From assembly GCA_002270295.1 (NCBI GenBank), contig NISF01000001.1:558001-622000 (forward strand): DNA of 64,000 nucleotides, given 5' to 3'. The translations under genes were made by a program, and so were the position numbers. The notes below the pieces were generated by a model. That model did not search any database and was not told the origin of the DNA. It saw nothing but the letters and a program-made list of their open reading frames with translations. Positions 21,013-31,262 of the stretch are shown piece after piece. Positions within the stretch are counted from its first letter, which is position 1. Every line of letters begins with the position of its first letter. The stretch comes from Enterobacter sp. 10-1. GTDB taxonomy: Bacteria > Pseudomonadota > Gammaproteobacteria > Enterobacterales > Enterobacteriaceae.

Positions 21013-22065
21013 ATGAATTATCAGAACGACGATTTACGCATTAAAGAGATCAACGAATTACTCCCTCCCGTTGCGCTTCTCGAAAAATTCCCCGCGACCG
21101 AAAATGCTGCTAATACCGTGGCGCATGCTCGTAAAGCGATCCACCAGATCCTCAAGGGCAACGACGATCGTCTGCTGGTTGTTATTGGGCCCTGCTCTAT
21201 TCACGATACGGCGGCGGCGAAAGAGTACGCTGAGCGCCTGCTGACCCTGCGAGAAGAGCTGAAAGGCGAGCTGGAAGTGGTGATGCGCGTCTATTTCGAG
21301 AAACCGCGCACTACCGTCGGCTGGAAGGGGCTGATCAACGATCCGCATATGGATAACAGCTTCCGCATCAACGACGGTCTGCGCATTGCGCGTAAGCTGC
21401 TGCTGGAGATTAACGACAGCGGTCTGCCGGCGGCGGGCGAATTCCTTGATATGATCACCCCCCAGTACGTCGCTGACCTGATGAGCTGGGGCGCAATCGG
21501 CGCGCGTACCACCGAATCACAGGTTCACCGCGAGCTCTCCTCAGGCCTCTCATGCCCGGTTGGATTTAAAAACGGTACCGACGGGACGATTAAAGTCGCT
21601 ATTGATGCCATCAACGCCGCCGGCGCGCCGCACTGCTTCCTGTCGGTGACCAAGTGGGGTCATTCGGCGATTGTGAACACCAGCGGCAACAGCGACTGCC
21701 ATATCATTCTGCGCGGGGGTAAAGAACCAAACTACAGCGCGAAGCACGTTGCTGAAGTGAAGGTTGGGCTGGCGAAAGCGGGTCTGCCGGCGCAGATCAT
21801 GATCGATTTCAGCCACGCCAACTCCAGCAAACAGTTTAAAAGACAAATGGACGTGGGGAGCGATGTCTGCCAGCAGATTGCCGGCGGCGAGCAGGCGATT
21901 ATGGGCGTGATGATTGAAAGCCACCTGGTGGAAGGTAGCCAGAGCCTGGAGAGCGGAGAGCCGCTGACCTATGGTAAGAGCGTGACCGATGCCTGCATTG
22001 GCTGGGAAGACACGGATATTATCCTGCGCCAGCTGGCGGATGCGGTGAAAGCCCGCCGCGGGTAG
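21013..22065 (+). CDS. aroG: DAHP synthase, phenylalanine-sensitive
   Basis: First enzyme of the shikimate pathway, condensing phosphoenolpyruvate with erythrose 4-phosphate. It has 350 residues, the E. coli AroG length. The N-terminal MNYQNDDLRIKEI and the VVIGPCSIHD and KPRTTVGWKGL motifs identify the class I AroG type. Metal and substrate residues are visible in GPCSIHD (Cys near 61), DFSHAN (His near 268) and the distal Glu and Asp. Monocistronic, with its own TyrR-controlled promoter and terminator. Confidence 0.98.
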   Translation: MNYQNDDLRIKEINELLPPVALLEKFPATENAANTVAHARKAIHQILKGNDDRLLVVIGPCSIHDTAAAKEYAERLLTLREELKGELEVVMRVYFEKPRTTVGWKGLINDPHMDNSFRINDGLRIARKLLLEINDSGLPAAGEFLDMITPQYVADLMSWGAIGARTTESQVHRELSSGLSCPVGFKNGTDGTIKVAIDAINAAGAPHCFLSVTKWGHSAIVNTSGNSDCHIILRGGKEPNYSAKHVAEVKVGLAKAGLPAQIMIDFSHANSSKQFKRQMDVGSDVCQQIAGGEQAIMGVMIESHLVEGSQSLESGEPLTYGKSVTDACIGWEDTDIILRQLADAVKARRG

Positions 22066-22115
22066 CGTGTTCATTGCCCGACCGCGCGTCGCGACGCCGG
22101 GATTAAGGGCAAATA

Positions 22116-22145
22116 AAAAAGCGTGGAGCAATCCACGCTTTTTTT
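22116..22145. terminator. Bidirectional terminator between aroG and gpmA
   Basis: Stem GCGTGGA/TCCACGC with a GCAA loop, flanked by A6 on the left and T7 on the right, so it can serve both converging genes. Confidence 0.93.
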
Positions 22146-22158
22146 ATACCGGCGAAAA

Positions 22159-22911
22159 TTACTTCGCTTTACCCTGGTTCGCTACCGCCGCCGCTTTGGC
22201 AGCGATTTCATCAGCATTGCCCAGATAGTAATGTTTGATCGGCTTAAAGTTTTCATCGAACTCATATACCAGCGGCACGCCGGTCGGGATATTCAGTTCG
22301 AGGATCTCTTCTTCGCCCATGTTGTCGAGGTACTTCACCAGCGCACGCAGGGAGTTACCGTGAGCGGCAATAATGACGCGCTCACCGCTTTTCAGACGCG
22401 GCAGAATGGTTTCATTCCAGTAAGGCACCACGCGCTCGATGGTCAGCGCCAGGCTTTCAGTGACCGGCAGCTCGGCATCGGTCAGTTTCGCATAACGCGG
22501 ATCGTGGCCCGGGAAGCGCTCGTCGTCTTTGGTCAGCTCTGGCGGCGTAATGGCAAAACCACGGCGCCACTGCTTAACCTGCTCGTCACCGTATTTCTCA
22601 GCGGTTTCGGCTTTGTTCAGACCCTGCAAAGCGCCGTAGTGGCGTTCGTTCAGTTTCCAGGATTTCTCAACCGGCAGCCAGGCTTGATCCAGTTCGTCCA
22701 GCACGTTCCACAGGGTATGGATGGCACGTTTCAGCACAGAGGTATAAGCAAAGTCGAAGCTGAAGCCTTCCTCTTTCAGCAGTTTACCTGCCGCTTTTGC
22801 TTCACCCACGCCTTTTTCGGACAGATCGACATCGTACCAACCGGTGAAACGGTTTTCGTTGTTCCATTGGCTTTCGCCGTGACGGACCAGTACCAGCTTA
22901 GTTACAGCCAT
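22159..22911 (-). CDS. gpmA: 2,3-bisphosphoglycerate-dependent phosphoglycerate mutase
   Basis: Glycolytic enzyme interconverting 3- and 2-phosphoglycerate through a phosphohistidine. It has 250 residues, as in E. coli. The catalytic His11 lies in [10 protein letters not shown] and His184 in [10 protein letters not shown]. The start ([13 protein letters not shown]) follows GAGGAGTGAGAG; a longer upstream in-frame extension is not supported. A Fur-like site lies upstream (23067-23085). Confidence 0.98.
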   Translation of the reverse strand: MAVTKLVLVRHGESQWNNENRFTGWYDVDLSEKGVGEAKAAGKLLKEEGFSFDFAYTSVLKRAIHTLWNVLDELDQAWLPVEKSWKLNERHYGALQGLNKAETAEKYGDEQVKQWRRGFAITPPELTKDDERFPGHDPRYAKLTDAELPVTESLALTIERVVPYWNETILPRLKSGERVIIAAHGNSLRALVKYLDNMGEEEILELNIPTGVPLVYEFDENFKPIKHYYLGNADEIAAKAAAVANQGKAK

Positions 22912-23066
22912 TCTCTCACTCCTCAATACAACACGCCGTCCTTCGCGCTGTGGCTCAGCGGCCGCCTTCGTTCCCCCTGCGAGCATAGCGAGACTATGTT
23001 TTGCGGGACTCACTCAGCGGCCGAATCGATACAACCCGAATGCTGCGGTGTATGCGTTTATTGATT

Positions 23067-23085
23067 GATAACTATTCTCATTATA
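23067..23085. promoter_or_regulatory. Fur-like box upstream of gpmA
   Basis: GATAACTATTCTCATTATA agrees with the 19-bp Fur consensus at 14 positions by eye. E. coli gpmA is reported to be Fur-controlled. The rest of the 22912-23213 interval holds no gene. Confidence 0.5.
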
Positions 23086-23213
23086 TTGCTGTGATTTACC
23101 TCACGGCAACGCTTATCCCTAACCATAGCGAAAATAGTGGCTCAGTGTAAGATGCTTGTAAATCAGCGGTTATATTTTTGTCGGCAGGTGGCGTAATTTA
23201 CGCCAAAGTGGCG

Positions 23214-23238
23214 AAAAAAAGCCCTCCATCAGGAGGGC
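23214..23238 (-). terminator. Terminator of the gal operon
   Basis: On the minus strand a perfect 7-bp stem GCCCTCC/GGAGGGC is followed by seven T, immediately after the galM stop. Confidence 0.93.
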
Positions 23239-23245
23239 GGGGGCA

Positions 23246-24289
23246 TTATCTGGCGATGAACTGGTATTCCGTCAGGCTGACGTACTCCTCGCCCGGGCGT
23301 AATACGCAATCCGGCTGCGGCCAGTGCGGGTGGTTTGGCGAGTCGGGCAGGAATTCGCTCTCCAGCGCCAGGCCTTGCCAGTCTGCGTACGGTTGTTCCG
23401 TGCGCGACGGCGTGCCGCCGAGGTAGTTGCCGGAATAAAACTGCAGCGCCGGGGCGGAGGTGTACACCGTCATCTGCAGCTTTTCATCCTGCGACCAGAC
23501 GTGGGCCGCCGGCTGGCCGGCATCGCCCTGCGCCTGCAGCAGAAACGCATGATCGTAGCCTTTCACCTTGCGCTGATCGTCATCGCTCAGGAACCGCTCC
23601 GCCAGCACCTGAGGTTCGCGGAAGTCAAAGCTGGTTTCGCTAACGTCGCGCAGATCGCCGCCGGGGATGCCGTCGCTCTCTACCGGCAAATAGCGGTCGG
23701 CGAAGAGCTGCAGCCGATGCTGACGAACGTCGGTCTGCTGACCATCAAGGTTGAAGTAGACGTGGTTGGTCAGATTCACCGGGCAGGGCCGATCGACGGT
23801 GGCGCGATATTCGATGGCAATACGGTTATCGTCGGTCAGGCGATAGCGCGCCGTAGCCTGCAGATCTCCGGGGAATCCCTGGTCGCCGTCGGCGGAAGAG
23901 AGTGAAAACAGCGCCTGGCGTTCGTCGGCGCTGACTATCTGCCAGCGGCGCTTATCAAATCCGTCCGGCCCGCCGTGCAGCTGGTGGCCAGCGTCATTGG
24001 ACGGCACCAGGTTGACGGTATGGCCATCGAGAACGAACCGGCTGTCGGCGATGCGGTTGGCATAGCGACCGACCGAGGCGCCGAGATAGGCCGCCTGGCG
24101 GGTATATTGTTCCGGCGAGGCGCAGCCGAGCAGGGCTTCGCGGACGCTGCCGTCAGCCAGAGTGACCTGGGCGGAGAGCAGCGTAGCGCCCCAGTCCATC
24201 AGCGTGACCACCATCCCGGCGTCATTGCGCAAGGTAATGAGCTGCCACGGCTGGCCATCCGGCGCGCGTTCTGTTGTTTGATTTAGCAC
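23246..24289 (-). CDS. galM: Aldose 1-epimerase (galactose mutarotase)
   Basis: Interconverts beta- and alpha-D-galactose so that GalK can act; last gene of galETKM. It has 347 residues from a GTG start at 24289 that overlaps the end of galK, as in E. coli (MLN...). Active-site motifs include [20 protein letters not shown] (His near 104), TNHVYFNL (His near 175) and the Glu in [13 protein letters not shown]. Confidence 0.95.
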   Translation of the reverse strand: MLNQTTERAPDGQPWQLITLRNDAGMVVTLMDWGATLLSAQVTLADGSVREALLGCASPEQYTRQAAYLGASVGRYANRIADSRFVLDGHTVNLVPSNDAGHQLHGGPDGFDKRRWQIVSADERQALFSLSSADGDQGFPGDLQATARYRLTDDNRIAIEYRATVDRPCPVNLTNHVYFNLDGQQTDVRQHRLQLFADRYLPVESDGIPGGDLRDVSETSFDFREPQVLAERFLSDDDQRKVKGYDHAFLLQAQGDAGQPAAHVWSQDEKLQMTVYTSAPALQFYSGNYLGGTPSRTEQPYADWQGLALESEFLPDSPNHPHWPQPDCVLRPGEEYVSLTEYQFIAR

Positions 24290-25431
24290 TGTCCGGCTCC
24301 CTGCGAAGGTTTGCAAACGTAGAAGGTCTCTTTAATACCGGTTTTCGCTTCATACTGCGCGGCAACGGCCTGCTGAACGGTATCCACCAGCTCTTCCGGC
24401 ACCAGCGCCACAATGCAGCCACCGAAGCCGCCGCCGGTCATGCGTACGCCGCCTTTGTCGCCGATGGCGGCTTTGACGATCTCGACCAGGGCGTCAATTT
24501 GCGGGACGGTAATTTCAAAATCATCGCGCATCGAGGCGTGAGACTCTGCCATCAGTTCGCCCATACGCTTCAGGTCGCCTTTCTCCAGCGCGCTGGCGGC
24601 TTCGACGGTGCGGGCGTTTTCGGTCAGCACGTGGCGAACGCGCTGAGCAACGATCGGGTCCAGCTCAGCGGCCACGGCGTTGAATTCGGCAAGGGTAACG
24701 TCACGCAGCGCCGGCTGCTGGAAGAAGCGCGCGCCGGTTTCGCACTGTTCGCGGCGGGTATTGTATTCGCTGCCGACCAGGGTGCGTTTAAAATTACTAT
24801 TGATGATCACCACCGCCACGCCTTTCGGCATCGAGACGGCCTTGGTGCCCAGCGTGCGGCAGTCAATCAGCAGGGCGTGGTCTTTCTTGCCCAGCGCGGA
24901 GATCAGCTGGTCCATAATGCCGCAGTTACAGCCGACGAACTGGTTTTCCGCCTCCTGACCGTTCAGCGCGATTTGCGCGCCGTCCAGCGGCAGATGATAG
25001 AGCTGCTGGAATACGGTTCCAACGGCAACCTCCAGCGACGCCGAGGAGCTTAAGCCGGCGCCCTGGGGAACGTCTCCGGCAATGACCAGATCCGCGCCGC
25101 CGAAATGGCTGTTGCGCTTCTGCAGATGCTTCACCACGCCGCGCACGTAGTTGGACCACTGTTGGCTATCGTGGCTGACAATTTTCGCATCCAGCGAAAA
25201 CTCGTCGGACTGATTTTCATAATCCGCGGCGATCACGCGTACCACGCGGTCCGTGCGCGGCGCGCAGCTGATGACCGTTTGATAATCAATGGCGCAGGGC
25301 AGCACGAAACCGTCGTTATAGTCGGTATGTTCGCCGATCAAATTAACGCGACCCGGAGCCTGAATGGTGTGGCTGGCAGGGTAGCCAAATTTCTCGGCAA
25401 ACAGGGCTTGGGTTTTTTCTTTCAGACTCAT
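24283..25431 (-). CDS. galK: Galactokinase
   Basis: Phosphorylates alpha-D-galactose at C1 in the Leloir pathway. It has 382 residues, the E. coli length. GHMP-kinase motifs are visible: the galactokinase signature [16 protein letters not shown] near residues 27-40, the ATP loop [13 protein letters not shown] near 124-136, and the C-terminal GGGFGG. It is 2 bp from galT and overlaps galM. Confidence 0.98.
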   Translation of the reverse strand: MSLKEKTQALFAEKFGYPASHTIQAPGRVNLIGEHTDYNDGFVLPCAIDYQTVISCAPRTDRVVRVIAADYENQSDEFSLDAKIVSHDSQQWSNYVRGVVKHLQKRNSHFGGADLVIAGDVPQGAGLSSSASLEVAVGTVFQQLYHLPLDGAQIALNGQEAENQFVGCNCGIMDQLISALGKKDHALLIDCRTLGTKAVSMPKGVAVVIINSNFKRTLVGSEYNTRREQCETGARFFQQPALRDVTLAEFNAVAAELDPIVAQRVRHVLTENARTVEAASALEKGDLKRMGELMAESHASMRDDFEITVPQIDALVEIVKAAIGDKGGVRMTGGGFGGCIVALVPEELVDTVQQAVAAQYEAKTGIKETFYVCKPSQGAGQC

Positions 25432-25433
25432 TG

Positions 25434-26480
25434 TTATTCTCCGGATTCGCGAAAATGAACGTCGCTGACCGCGCGCAGACGCTCGGCGGCTTGCTCCGCC
25501 GTCAGGTCACGCTGGGTTTCGGCCAGCATTTCGTAGCCGACCATAAATTTGCGTACCGTAGCGGAACGCAGAAGCGGCGGATAAAAGTGGGCGTGTAGCT
25601 GCCAGTGATTATTGTCTTCACCATTAAACGGCGCGCCGTGCCAGCCCATAGAGTAGGGGAACGAGCACTGGAACAGGTTGTCGTAACGGCTGGTCAGCTT
25701 TTTCAGCGCCAGCGCAAGGTCGGTGCGCTGTGCGGCGGTTAAATCGGTCAGGCGCAGGATGTGCGCTTTCGGCAGCAGCAGGGTCTCAAATGGCCAGGCC
25801 GCCCAGTAGGGAACAACGGCCAGCCAGTGTTCAGTTTCGACAACCGTGCGGCTGCCGTCGGCGAGTTCACGCCGGGCGTAATCCACCAGCATCGGCGAAC
25901 CGTACCCGGCGTAGTGCGCCTTCTGCAGGCGATCTTCGCGTTCGGCTTCGTTCGGCAGGAAGCTGTTGGCCCAGACCTGGCCGTGCGGATGCGGGTTGGA
26001 GCAACCCATCGCGGCGCCTTTATTCTCAAACACCTGCACCCACGGGTAGTGCTGGCCGAGATCGGCCGTCTGTTCCTGCCACGCTTTAACCACGCCGTCC
26101 AGGGCTTCAACGCTCAGCTCAGGCAGCGTTTTGCTGTGGTCTGGCGAGAAGCAGATGACCCGGCTGGTCCCGCGCGCGCTTTGACAGCGCATCAGGGGAT
26201 CGTCGCTTTCCGGTGCATCCGGGGTATCGGTCATCAATGCCGCAAAGTCGTTAGTAAACACGTACGTGCCAGCGTAATTCGGGTTGGTATCACCGGTGAC
26301 GCGGGTGTTACCCGGGCACAGGAAACAGTCCGGATCGTGCGCTGGCAAGGTCAGTTTTGCCGGCGTTTCCTGCGCCCCCTGCCAGGGGCGCTTGGCGCGA
26401 TGCGGGGAAACCAAAATCCACTGCCCGGTTAACGGGTTATAGCGACGGTGCGGATGGTCGACGGGGTTAAATACGCTCAT
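25434..26480 (-). CDS. galT: Galactose-1-phosphate uridylyltransferase
   Basis: Transfers UMP between glucose 1-phosphate and galactose 1-phosphate via a uridylyl-histidine. It has 348 residues, as in E. coli. The active site [11 protein letters not shown] contains the HPH triad (near 164-166). Zinc ligands are seen in CFLCPGN (near 52-55) and [23 protein letters not shown]. It lies 9 bp after galE on the minus strand. Confidence 0.98.
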   Translation of the reverse strand: MSVFNPVDHPHRRYNPLTGQWILVSPHRAKRPWQGAQETPAKLTLPAHDPDCFLCPGNTRVTGDTNPNYAGTYVFTNDFAALMTDTPDAPESDDPLMRCQSARGTSRVICFSPDHSKTLPELSVEALDGVVKAWQEQTADLGQHYPWVQVFENKGAAMGCSNPHPHGQVWANSFLPNEAEREDRLQKAHYAGYGSPMLVDYARRELADGSRTVVETEHWLAVVPYWAAWPFETLLLPKAHILRLTDLTAAQRTDLALALKKLTSRYDNLFQCSFPYSMGWHGAPFNGEDNNHWQLHAHFYPPLLRSATVRKFMVGYEMLAETQRDLTAEQAAERLRAVSDVHFRESGE

Positions 26481-26489
26481 GACGGTTCC

Positions 26490-27506
26490 TTAGTCTGGGT
26501 AACCCTGCGGATGACGGGACTGCCAGTGCCAGGTGTCCTGTGCCATCTCGTCAAGGTTGCGCGTGACGCGCCAGTTCAGTTCACGGTCGGCCTTTTCGGC
26601 GTCAGCCCAGTAGGCCGGGAGATCGCCTTCACGGCGCGGCGCGAAGTGGTAGTTAATCGGTTTGCCGCAGGCTTTGCTGAAGGCATTAATGACGTCAAGG
26701 ACGCTGCTGCCAACGCCTGCGCCAAGGTTATAAACGTGCACGCCTGACTTACCGGCCAGTTTTTCCATCGCCGCAACGTGACCGTCCGCGAGGTCCATAA
26801 CGTGGATATAGTCGCGCACGCCGGTGCCGTCTTCGGTCGGATAGTCGTTACCGAATACCGCCAGCGATTCGCGACGGCCCACCGCCACCTGCGCAATGTA
26901 CGGCATCAGGTTGTTGGGGATGCCCTGCGGATCTTCGCCCATATCCCCGGACTGGTGAGCGCCAACCGGGTTGAAGTAGCGCAGCAGCGCAATGCTCCAC
27001 TCGGGCTGGGCTTTCTGCAGGTCGGTAAGAATTTGTTCGACCATCAGCTTGCTTTTGCCATACGGGCTTTGCGGAGTGCCGGTCGGGAAGCTTTCAACGT
27101 AAGGGATCTTTGGCTGGTCGCCGTAGACGGTAGCGGAGGAGCTGAAAATAAAGTTTTTAACGCCGGCGGCGCGCATGGCGGAAACTAACTTTAACGTGCC
27201 GGTCACATTATTGTCGTAGTATTCCAGCGGTTTAGCGACGGATTCGCCGACGGCTTTCAGTCCGGCAAAGTGGATCACCGCCTCAATGGCGTGATCGTGC
27301 AGGATCTCGGTCATCAACGCTTCATTGCGGATATCGCCTTCAACAAAGGTCGCTTTTTTCCCGCCAAGACGCTCAATCACCGGCAGCACGCTGCGCTTAC
27401 TGTTGCAGAGGTTGTCGAGAATAATCACTTCATGTCCCTGCAGCAGCAGCTGTACGCAGGTATGACTTCCAATGTAACCGCTACCACCTGTAACCAATAC
27501 TTTCAT
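26490..27506 (-). CDS. galE: UDP-glucose 4-epimerase
   Basis: NAD-dependent epimerase of the Leloir pathway, 338 residues. The Rossmann motif GGSGYIG is at residues 7-13, and the catalytic Ser/Tyr/Lys appear in FSSSATVYG and YGKSK (Tyr near 149). The start is MKVLVTGG, preceded by GGAG; an in-frame extension to 27548 would lie inside the promoter. The first codons contain the internal GalR operator OI. Confidence 0.98.
   Translation of the reverse strand: MKVLVTGGSGYIGSHTCVQLLLQGHEVIILDNLCNSKRSVLPVIERLGGKKATFVEGDIRNEALMTEILHDHAIEAVIHFAGLKAVGESVAKPLEYYDNNVTGTLKLVSAMRAAGVKNFIFSSSATVYGDQPKIPYVESFPTGTPQSPYGKSKLMVEQILTDLQKAQPEWSIALLRYFNPVGAHQSGDMGEDPQGIPNNLMPYIAQVAVGRRESLAVFGNDYPTEDGTGVRDYIHVMDLADGHVAAMEKLAGKSGVHVYNLGAGVGSSVLDVINAFSKACGKPINYHFAPRREGDLPAYWADAEKADRELNWRVTRNLDEMAQDTWHWQSRHPQGYPD
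27472..27487. promoter_or_regulatory. Internal gal operator OI within galE
   Basis: On the minus strand GTGGTAGCGGTTACAT, identical to the E. coli OI, lies within the early galE codons. With OE it allows GalR-mediated DNA looping. Confidence 0.9.
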
Positions 27507-27543
27507 GACTCGCTCCAATAGGCTTATCGTATGTGAAGACGAT

Positions 27544-27600
27544 AGCATATCAAAGAACGAAAAAGTGTGACACAGACCAAATTGGTGGTATCGCTTACAC
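27544..27600 (-). promoter_or_regulatory. gal promoter with external operator OE and CRP region
   Basis: On the minus strand the operator OE reads GTGTAAGCGATACCAC (27585-27600). It is followed by a CRP-region TGTGTCACAC and a -10 TATGCT (27544-27549). The arrangement matches the E. coli galP1/P2 region. Confidence 0.85.
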
Positions 27601-27676
27601 TAAAATACACAAACGCGATGTTTAAATAAATACTATTTTAAAACATGATGTTAGTGGTTATTTGTGAACTTTATCT

Positions 27677-27705
27677 GAAAAAATACAGGGATCTGCAGAC
27701 CCCTG
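27677..27705 (-). terminator. Terminator downstream of modF
   Basis: On the minus strand CAGGGGTCTGCAGATCCCTG forms a hairpin, followed by TATTTTTTC. It separates modEF from the gal promoter. Confidence 0.65.
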
Positions 27706-27712
27706 GATTGGC

Positions 27713-29188
27713 TTATTTTGCCAGCGGACCGATCCGGTAAGTGTAACCGTCTCCACTCGGAATAAACTCCAGGCGGTGGGTGATGCAGTCCGGGGCGTCT
27801 TCGGCATGGTGGGAAACAAACAGCAGCTGGGTGGCCCCTTCGCTAATCAGCACGTCAACAAAGCGGCGTACCAGCTGGCGGTTGAGAGGGTCGAGCCCCT
27901 GCAGCGGCTCGTCGAGGATCAGCAGCGTCGGGTGTTTCACCAGCGCGCGGACAATCAGCGCCAGACGCTGCTGGCCCCACGACAGGCTGTGGAACGGGGC
28001 GTCGGCGGTGCGGCCGTCAATACCCAGAATATCCAGCCAGGTTTGTACCAGCTTGCGCTGCTTATCGGAAACGGCCTGATAGATGCCGATCGAGTCGAAA
28101 TAGCCCGACAGAATGACGTTGCGCACGGTGGTGCTGACGCGATACTCCAGGTGCAGGCTGCTGCTGACGTAGCCGATATGCTTTTTGATATCCCAGATGG
28201 TTTCACCGCTGCCGCGACGGCGGCCAAAAAGGGTCAGGTCGTTGCTGTATCCCTGGGGATGGTCGCCGGTGATCAGGCTGAGCAGCGTCGATTTCCCGGC
28301 GCCGTTGGGCCCGACTATCTGCCAGTGCTCGCCGGGGTTTACCTGCCAGCTGAGGTGATTGATGATTGGCCGGTCATTGTATGACACCACGCCATCGTTG
28401 AGGATAATGCGCGGCGTATCGGCAGCGAGAGAGTGGCGGGCGGCGGGCGCATCCGGTTCCGGTAACGCGATCCCGTCAAGCTGCTCGCTGTGGGCCAGCT
28501 GGGCGATCAGCGCCTGCTGCAGCAGGGTCTGTTTCTCACCGATCTCGCTTAGCGTACAGTCCGCCAGCACGCCGGCAAACTGGACGAATGCGGGGATTTC
28601 ATCGAACCGGTTGAGTACCAGCACCAGGGTGATGCCTTCTCCGTTCAGGGTTGCCAGCAGTTCGGCCAGCTGGTGGCGGGAGGCCACGTCAAGGCCGTCG
28701 AAAGGCTCATCAAGGATCAGTAAATCCGGTTTGGCCATCAGCGCCTGGCACAGCAGCGTTTTGCGCGTCTCGCCGGTGGAGAGATATTTAAAACGGCGCT
28801 GCAGCAGGCTGGAAATGCCAAACAGCCCGGCAAGATGAGCGCAGCGGGCGGCATCCTTATATTCATCCTGGATTATCTCATGCGTAAAGCGGCCGGTATC
28901 TTCTTCGCCAGGGCTGAGCAGATCGGTGTTGTTGCGCTGCCACTCGTCGCTGACCAGCTTCTGTAGCTGTTCAAAGGAGAGGCGGGTGATGCGGGTAAAA
29001 TCACTTTCACGCCGGCCGGAGAGCAGGGTGAGTTCGCCGGATAGCGCGCGGGCCAGCGCGGATTTACCGCTGCCGTTGCTACCGACGAATGCCCAGCTTT
29101 CGCCGGCGCCAACGGTGAGGTGTTCAATATTTAGCGTTTTTGTGTCGCTCAGGCGGAACGTGCCTTGCGATATTTGCAATGATGACAT
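27713..29188 (-). CDS. modF: ModF, tandem ABC ATPase
   Basis: Cytoplasmic protein with two fused ABC ATPase domains, encoded with ModE; its function is linked to molybdate but unproven. It has 491 residues (E. coli 490). Domain 1 has Walker A GSNGSGKSA near residue 36 and signature LSTGETRK. Domain 2 has GPNGAGKST near residue 295, a LSWGQQRLALIVRALV signature region and LLILDEPLQGLDP. No membrane segments. The start MSSLQIS matches E. coli; a longer frame from 29212 is less likely. Confidence 0.95.
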   Translation of the reverse strand: MSSLQISQGTFRLSDTKTLNIEHLTVGAGESWAFVGSNGSGKSALARALSGELTLLSGRRESDFTRITRLSFEQLQKLVSDEWQRNNTDLLSPGEEDTGRFTHEIIQDEYKDAARCAHLAGLFGISSLLQRRFKYLSTGETRKTLLCQALMAKPDLLILDEPFDGLDVASRHQLAELLATLNGEGITLVLVLNRFDEIPAFVQFAGVLADCTLSEIGEKQTLLQQALIAQLAHSEQLDGIALPEPDAPAARHSLAADTPRIILNDGVVSYNDRPIINHLSWQVNPGEHWQIVGPNGAGKSTLLSLITGDHPQGYSNDLTLFGRRRGSGETIWDIKKHIGYVSSSLHLEYRVSTTVRNVILSGYFDSIGIYQAVSDKQRKLVQTWLDILGIDGRTADAPFHSLSWGQQRLALIVRALVKHPTLLILDEPLQGLDPLNRQLVRRFVDVLISEGATQLLFVSHHAEDAPDCITHRLEFIPSGDGYTYRIGPLAK

Positions 29189-29255
29189 TGTGTATCCCAC
29201 TTTTTGCAGCAAAGTGCTTCAGGGATACGTCTTCAGGCGAATAATGTCAATCCCG

Positions 29256-30044
29256 TCAGCACAAGGTGGCAAGAATGATGCGATCGGCATTGAAATAGGC
29301 GATCGCCTCGGCACCTTCAGCCAGATCGCGAATCTGCTCCCGAGGCAGGGTCGCACACAGGTTCTGGCCGTCCGGCAGCGTCATCAGCACTTCGCACTGC
29401 TCCGGCCCGTATTCGATATGACCGATCCGTCCCGTGAGCTGGTTGTCCGCTTCTGCGGCCACCGCCGGGTCCTGGGTCATACCGACCCACGGCGCTTTCA
29501 GCAAAACCAGTACCTCCTGGCCTTCATCCAGGCCGAGCCGTTCGGCGCTTTGGGCGGTGATCGCGACTTTAAAGCGGGTCTGTCCGTCGGCCAGCAAAAC
29601 CTCCACATGCTGCTGCACCTGCTGATGGTCGCGGCCGGTGATGGTGCCAAACCACTGGTTACGGGCGCTGGTTTGCAGGGAGAAGCGGGAGATGGCGGCG
29701 AGCAGGCTGTCGAGAGGCAGCGCGTCGTCGTCGCTCAGGACGTCAAAAGCTTTCTGTTGAATCTGCGCCAGCAGATCGTAAAGCTGAATCAACCGCTGGC
29801 CGTAGCGGGTCAGCACCGCGCCGCCGCCGCCTTTACCGCCGGTCGCGCGGTCAACCAGCGCCTGCTCGCTGAGCTGATTCATTTCGTTAATGGCATCCCA
29901 CGCGCTTTTATAGCTGATGCCGGCATTTTTCGCGCCCTGGCTAATTGAACCCGTCTGGTCAATCTGTTTCAGCAGGGAGATGCGGCGAGGGTCGGCGAAC
30001 AGGCGCTGCTGTAATTTCAGGGTGAGGAGAATTTCGGCCTGCAT
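29256..30044 (-). CDS. modE: Molybdate-responsive transcriptional regulator ModE
   Basis: Represses modABC and activates moa and other molybdoenzyme genes when bound to molybdate. It has 262 residues, as in E. coli. The N-terminal winged helix (SISQGAKNAGISYKSAWDAINEMN, about 33-56, with TGGKGGGGAVLT) is followed by two molbindin (MOP) domains (from about residues 125 and 196). AGGA lies 8 nt before the ATG. Two matching ModE sites are present in the window. Confidence 0.97.
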   Translation of the reverse strand: MQAEILLTLKLQQRLFADPRRISLLKQIDQTGSISQGAKNAGISYKSAWDAINEMNQLSEQALVDRATGGKGGGGAVLTRYGQRLIQLYDLLAQIQQKAFDVLSDDDALPLDSLLAAISRFSLQTSARNQWFGTITGRDHQQVQQHVEVLLADGQTRFKVAITAQSAERLGLDEGQEVLVLLKAPWVGMTQDPAVAAEADNQLTGRIGHIEYGPEQCEVLMTLPDGQNLCATLPREQIRDLAEGAEAIAYFNADRIILATLC

Positions 30045-30196
30045 AATAATATCCTGGCAAAAAGGGTATTGTGACCGATAGCGAGCATCTTGCAAGATAG
30101 ATCTATGACCGTAGTCGGCGAGGCATCGCACAAATGGGGCGTGTTTTTCCTGCTGAAACGGTTACAATTAAGCATTCGTACTTTCTGGAGCCAACT

Positions 30197-30346
30197 ATGT
30201 TAGAGCTATTGAAAAGTCTGGTTTTTGCCGTGGTCATGGTCCCGGTGGTGATGGCTATCATCCTCGGTCTGATTTACGGTCTGGGCGAAGTGTTCAACAT
30301 CTTCTCCGGCGTCGGTCATAAAGATCGCGGCCAGCAAAAAAACTGA
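30197..30346 (+). CDS. acrZ: AcrZ, small accessory protein of the AcrAB-TolC pump
   Basis: 49-residue inner-membrane peptide that binds AcrB and changes its substrate range. It has one bent membrane helix (about residues 7-30, [20 protein letters not shown]) and the conserved [11 protein letters not shown], then a short charged tail. CTGGAG precedes the ATG. Divergent from modE, as in E. coli. Confidence 0.96.
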   Translation: MLELLKSLVFAVVMVPVVMAIILGLIYGLGEVFNIFSGVGHKDRGQQKN

Positions 30347-30353
30347 TTTCCTG

Positions 30354-30380
30354 ACGCCCGGTTTCTCCGGGCGTTTTTTT
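30354..30380 (+). terminator. Terminator of acrZ
   Basis: Stem ACGCCCGG/CCGGGCGT with a short loop, followed by T6, just past the acrZ stop. Confidence 0.93.
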
Positions 30381-30443
30381 ATCCCTTCCTTTTGATCCTC
30401 CTCTATTTACCACCAATTCGCACTGGGAAAACCCTGTTCACAT

Positions 30444-30467
30444 CGTTATATTGTTTCGTACATAACG
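30444..30467. promoter_or_regulatory. ModE operator of modABC
   Basis: CGTTATATTG at the left and TACATAACG at the right form the imperfect palindrome typical of ModE sites, 18 bp before modA. It corresponds closely to the E. coli modA operator. Confidence 0.85.
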
Positions 30468-30485
30468 CACGCACAGGAGTTTCAG

Positions 30486-31262
30486 ATGGCACGTCAATGG
30501 TTACGTTTTTTTGTCGGAGCAACGTTAACGCTCTCCGTCGCCGGGCAGGCGCTGGCAGAAGAGGGGAAGATAACGGTCTTCGCGGCGGCTTCATTAACCA
30601 ACGCGATGCAGGATATCGCTAAGGCGTATAAGCAGGAGAAAAAGGTTGATGTAGTCTCATCCTTTGCCTCCTCTTCAACGCTGGCACGGCAAATTGAAGC
30701 GGGCGCGCCTGCTGACCTGTTTATCTCCGCAGACCAGAAATGGATGGATTACGCGGTTGAGAAAAAAGCGATTGATACCGCCTCACGCGAAACGCTGCTG
30801 GGAAACAGCCTGGTTGTCGTTGCGCCAAAGGCCAGCGCGCAGGGCGATATTACCATCAACAGCAAGACTGACTGGACCAGCCTGCTGAAGGGCGGCCGTC
30901 TGGCGGTGGGCGACCCGGAACATGTACCGGCCGGGATTTATGCTAAAGAAGCGCTGCAAAAGCTGGGGGCATGGGACACCTTGTCAGCAAAACTGGCTCC
31001 GGCGGAAGACGTGCGCGGGGCGCTGGCATTGGTTGAACGTGACGAAGCGCCGTTGGGCATCGTTTACGGCTCCGATGCGGTTGCCAGCAAAGGTGTTAAA
31101 GTAGTGGGCACCTTCCCGGAAGATTCGCATAAGAAGGTTGAGTATCCGCTGGCCATTATTGACGGGCATAAAAATGCAACCGTCAGCGCATTCTATGACT
31201 ACCTGAAAGGGCCTGAGGCGTCAGCTATCTTCAAACAATACGGATTTACCACGCGCCAATGA
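30486..31262 (+). CDS. modA: Molybdate ABC transporter, periplasmic binding protein
   Basis: Captures molybdate or tungstate in the periplasm for ModBC. It has 258 residues with a signal peptide ending near GQALAEEG (about residue 24). Family motifs include FAAASLTNAM (Ser contacts to the oxyanion), FASSSTLARQIEAGAPADLFISAD and GDPEHVPAGIYAKEAL. First gene of modABC. Its TGA overlaps the ATG of modB (ATGA). Confidence 0.97.
   Translation: MARQWLRFFVGATLTLSVAGQALAEEGKITVFAAASLTNAMQDIAKAYKQEKKVDVVSSFASSSTLARQIEAGAPADLFISADQKWMDYAVEKKAIDTASRETLLGNSLVVVAPKASAQGDITINSKTDWTSLLKGGRLAVGDPEHVPAGIYAKEALQKLGAWDTLSAKLAPAEDVRGALALVERDEAPLGIVYGSDAVASKGVKVVGTFPEDSHKKVEYPLAIIDGHKNATVSAFYDYLKGPEASAIFKQYGFTTRQ

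Noticed and set aside
22123..23064. 313-codon plus-strand ORF opposite gpmA
   Set aside because: Antisense shadow of gpmA that also crosses its promoter region and part of the aroG-gpmA terminator.
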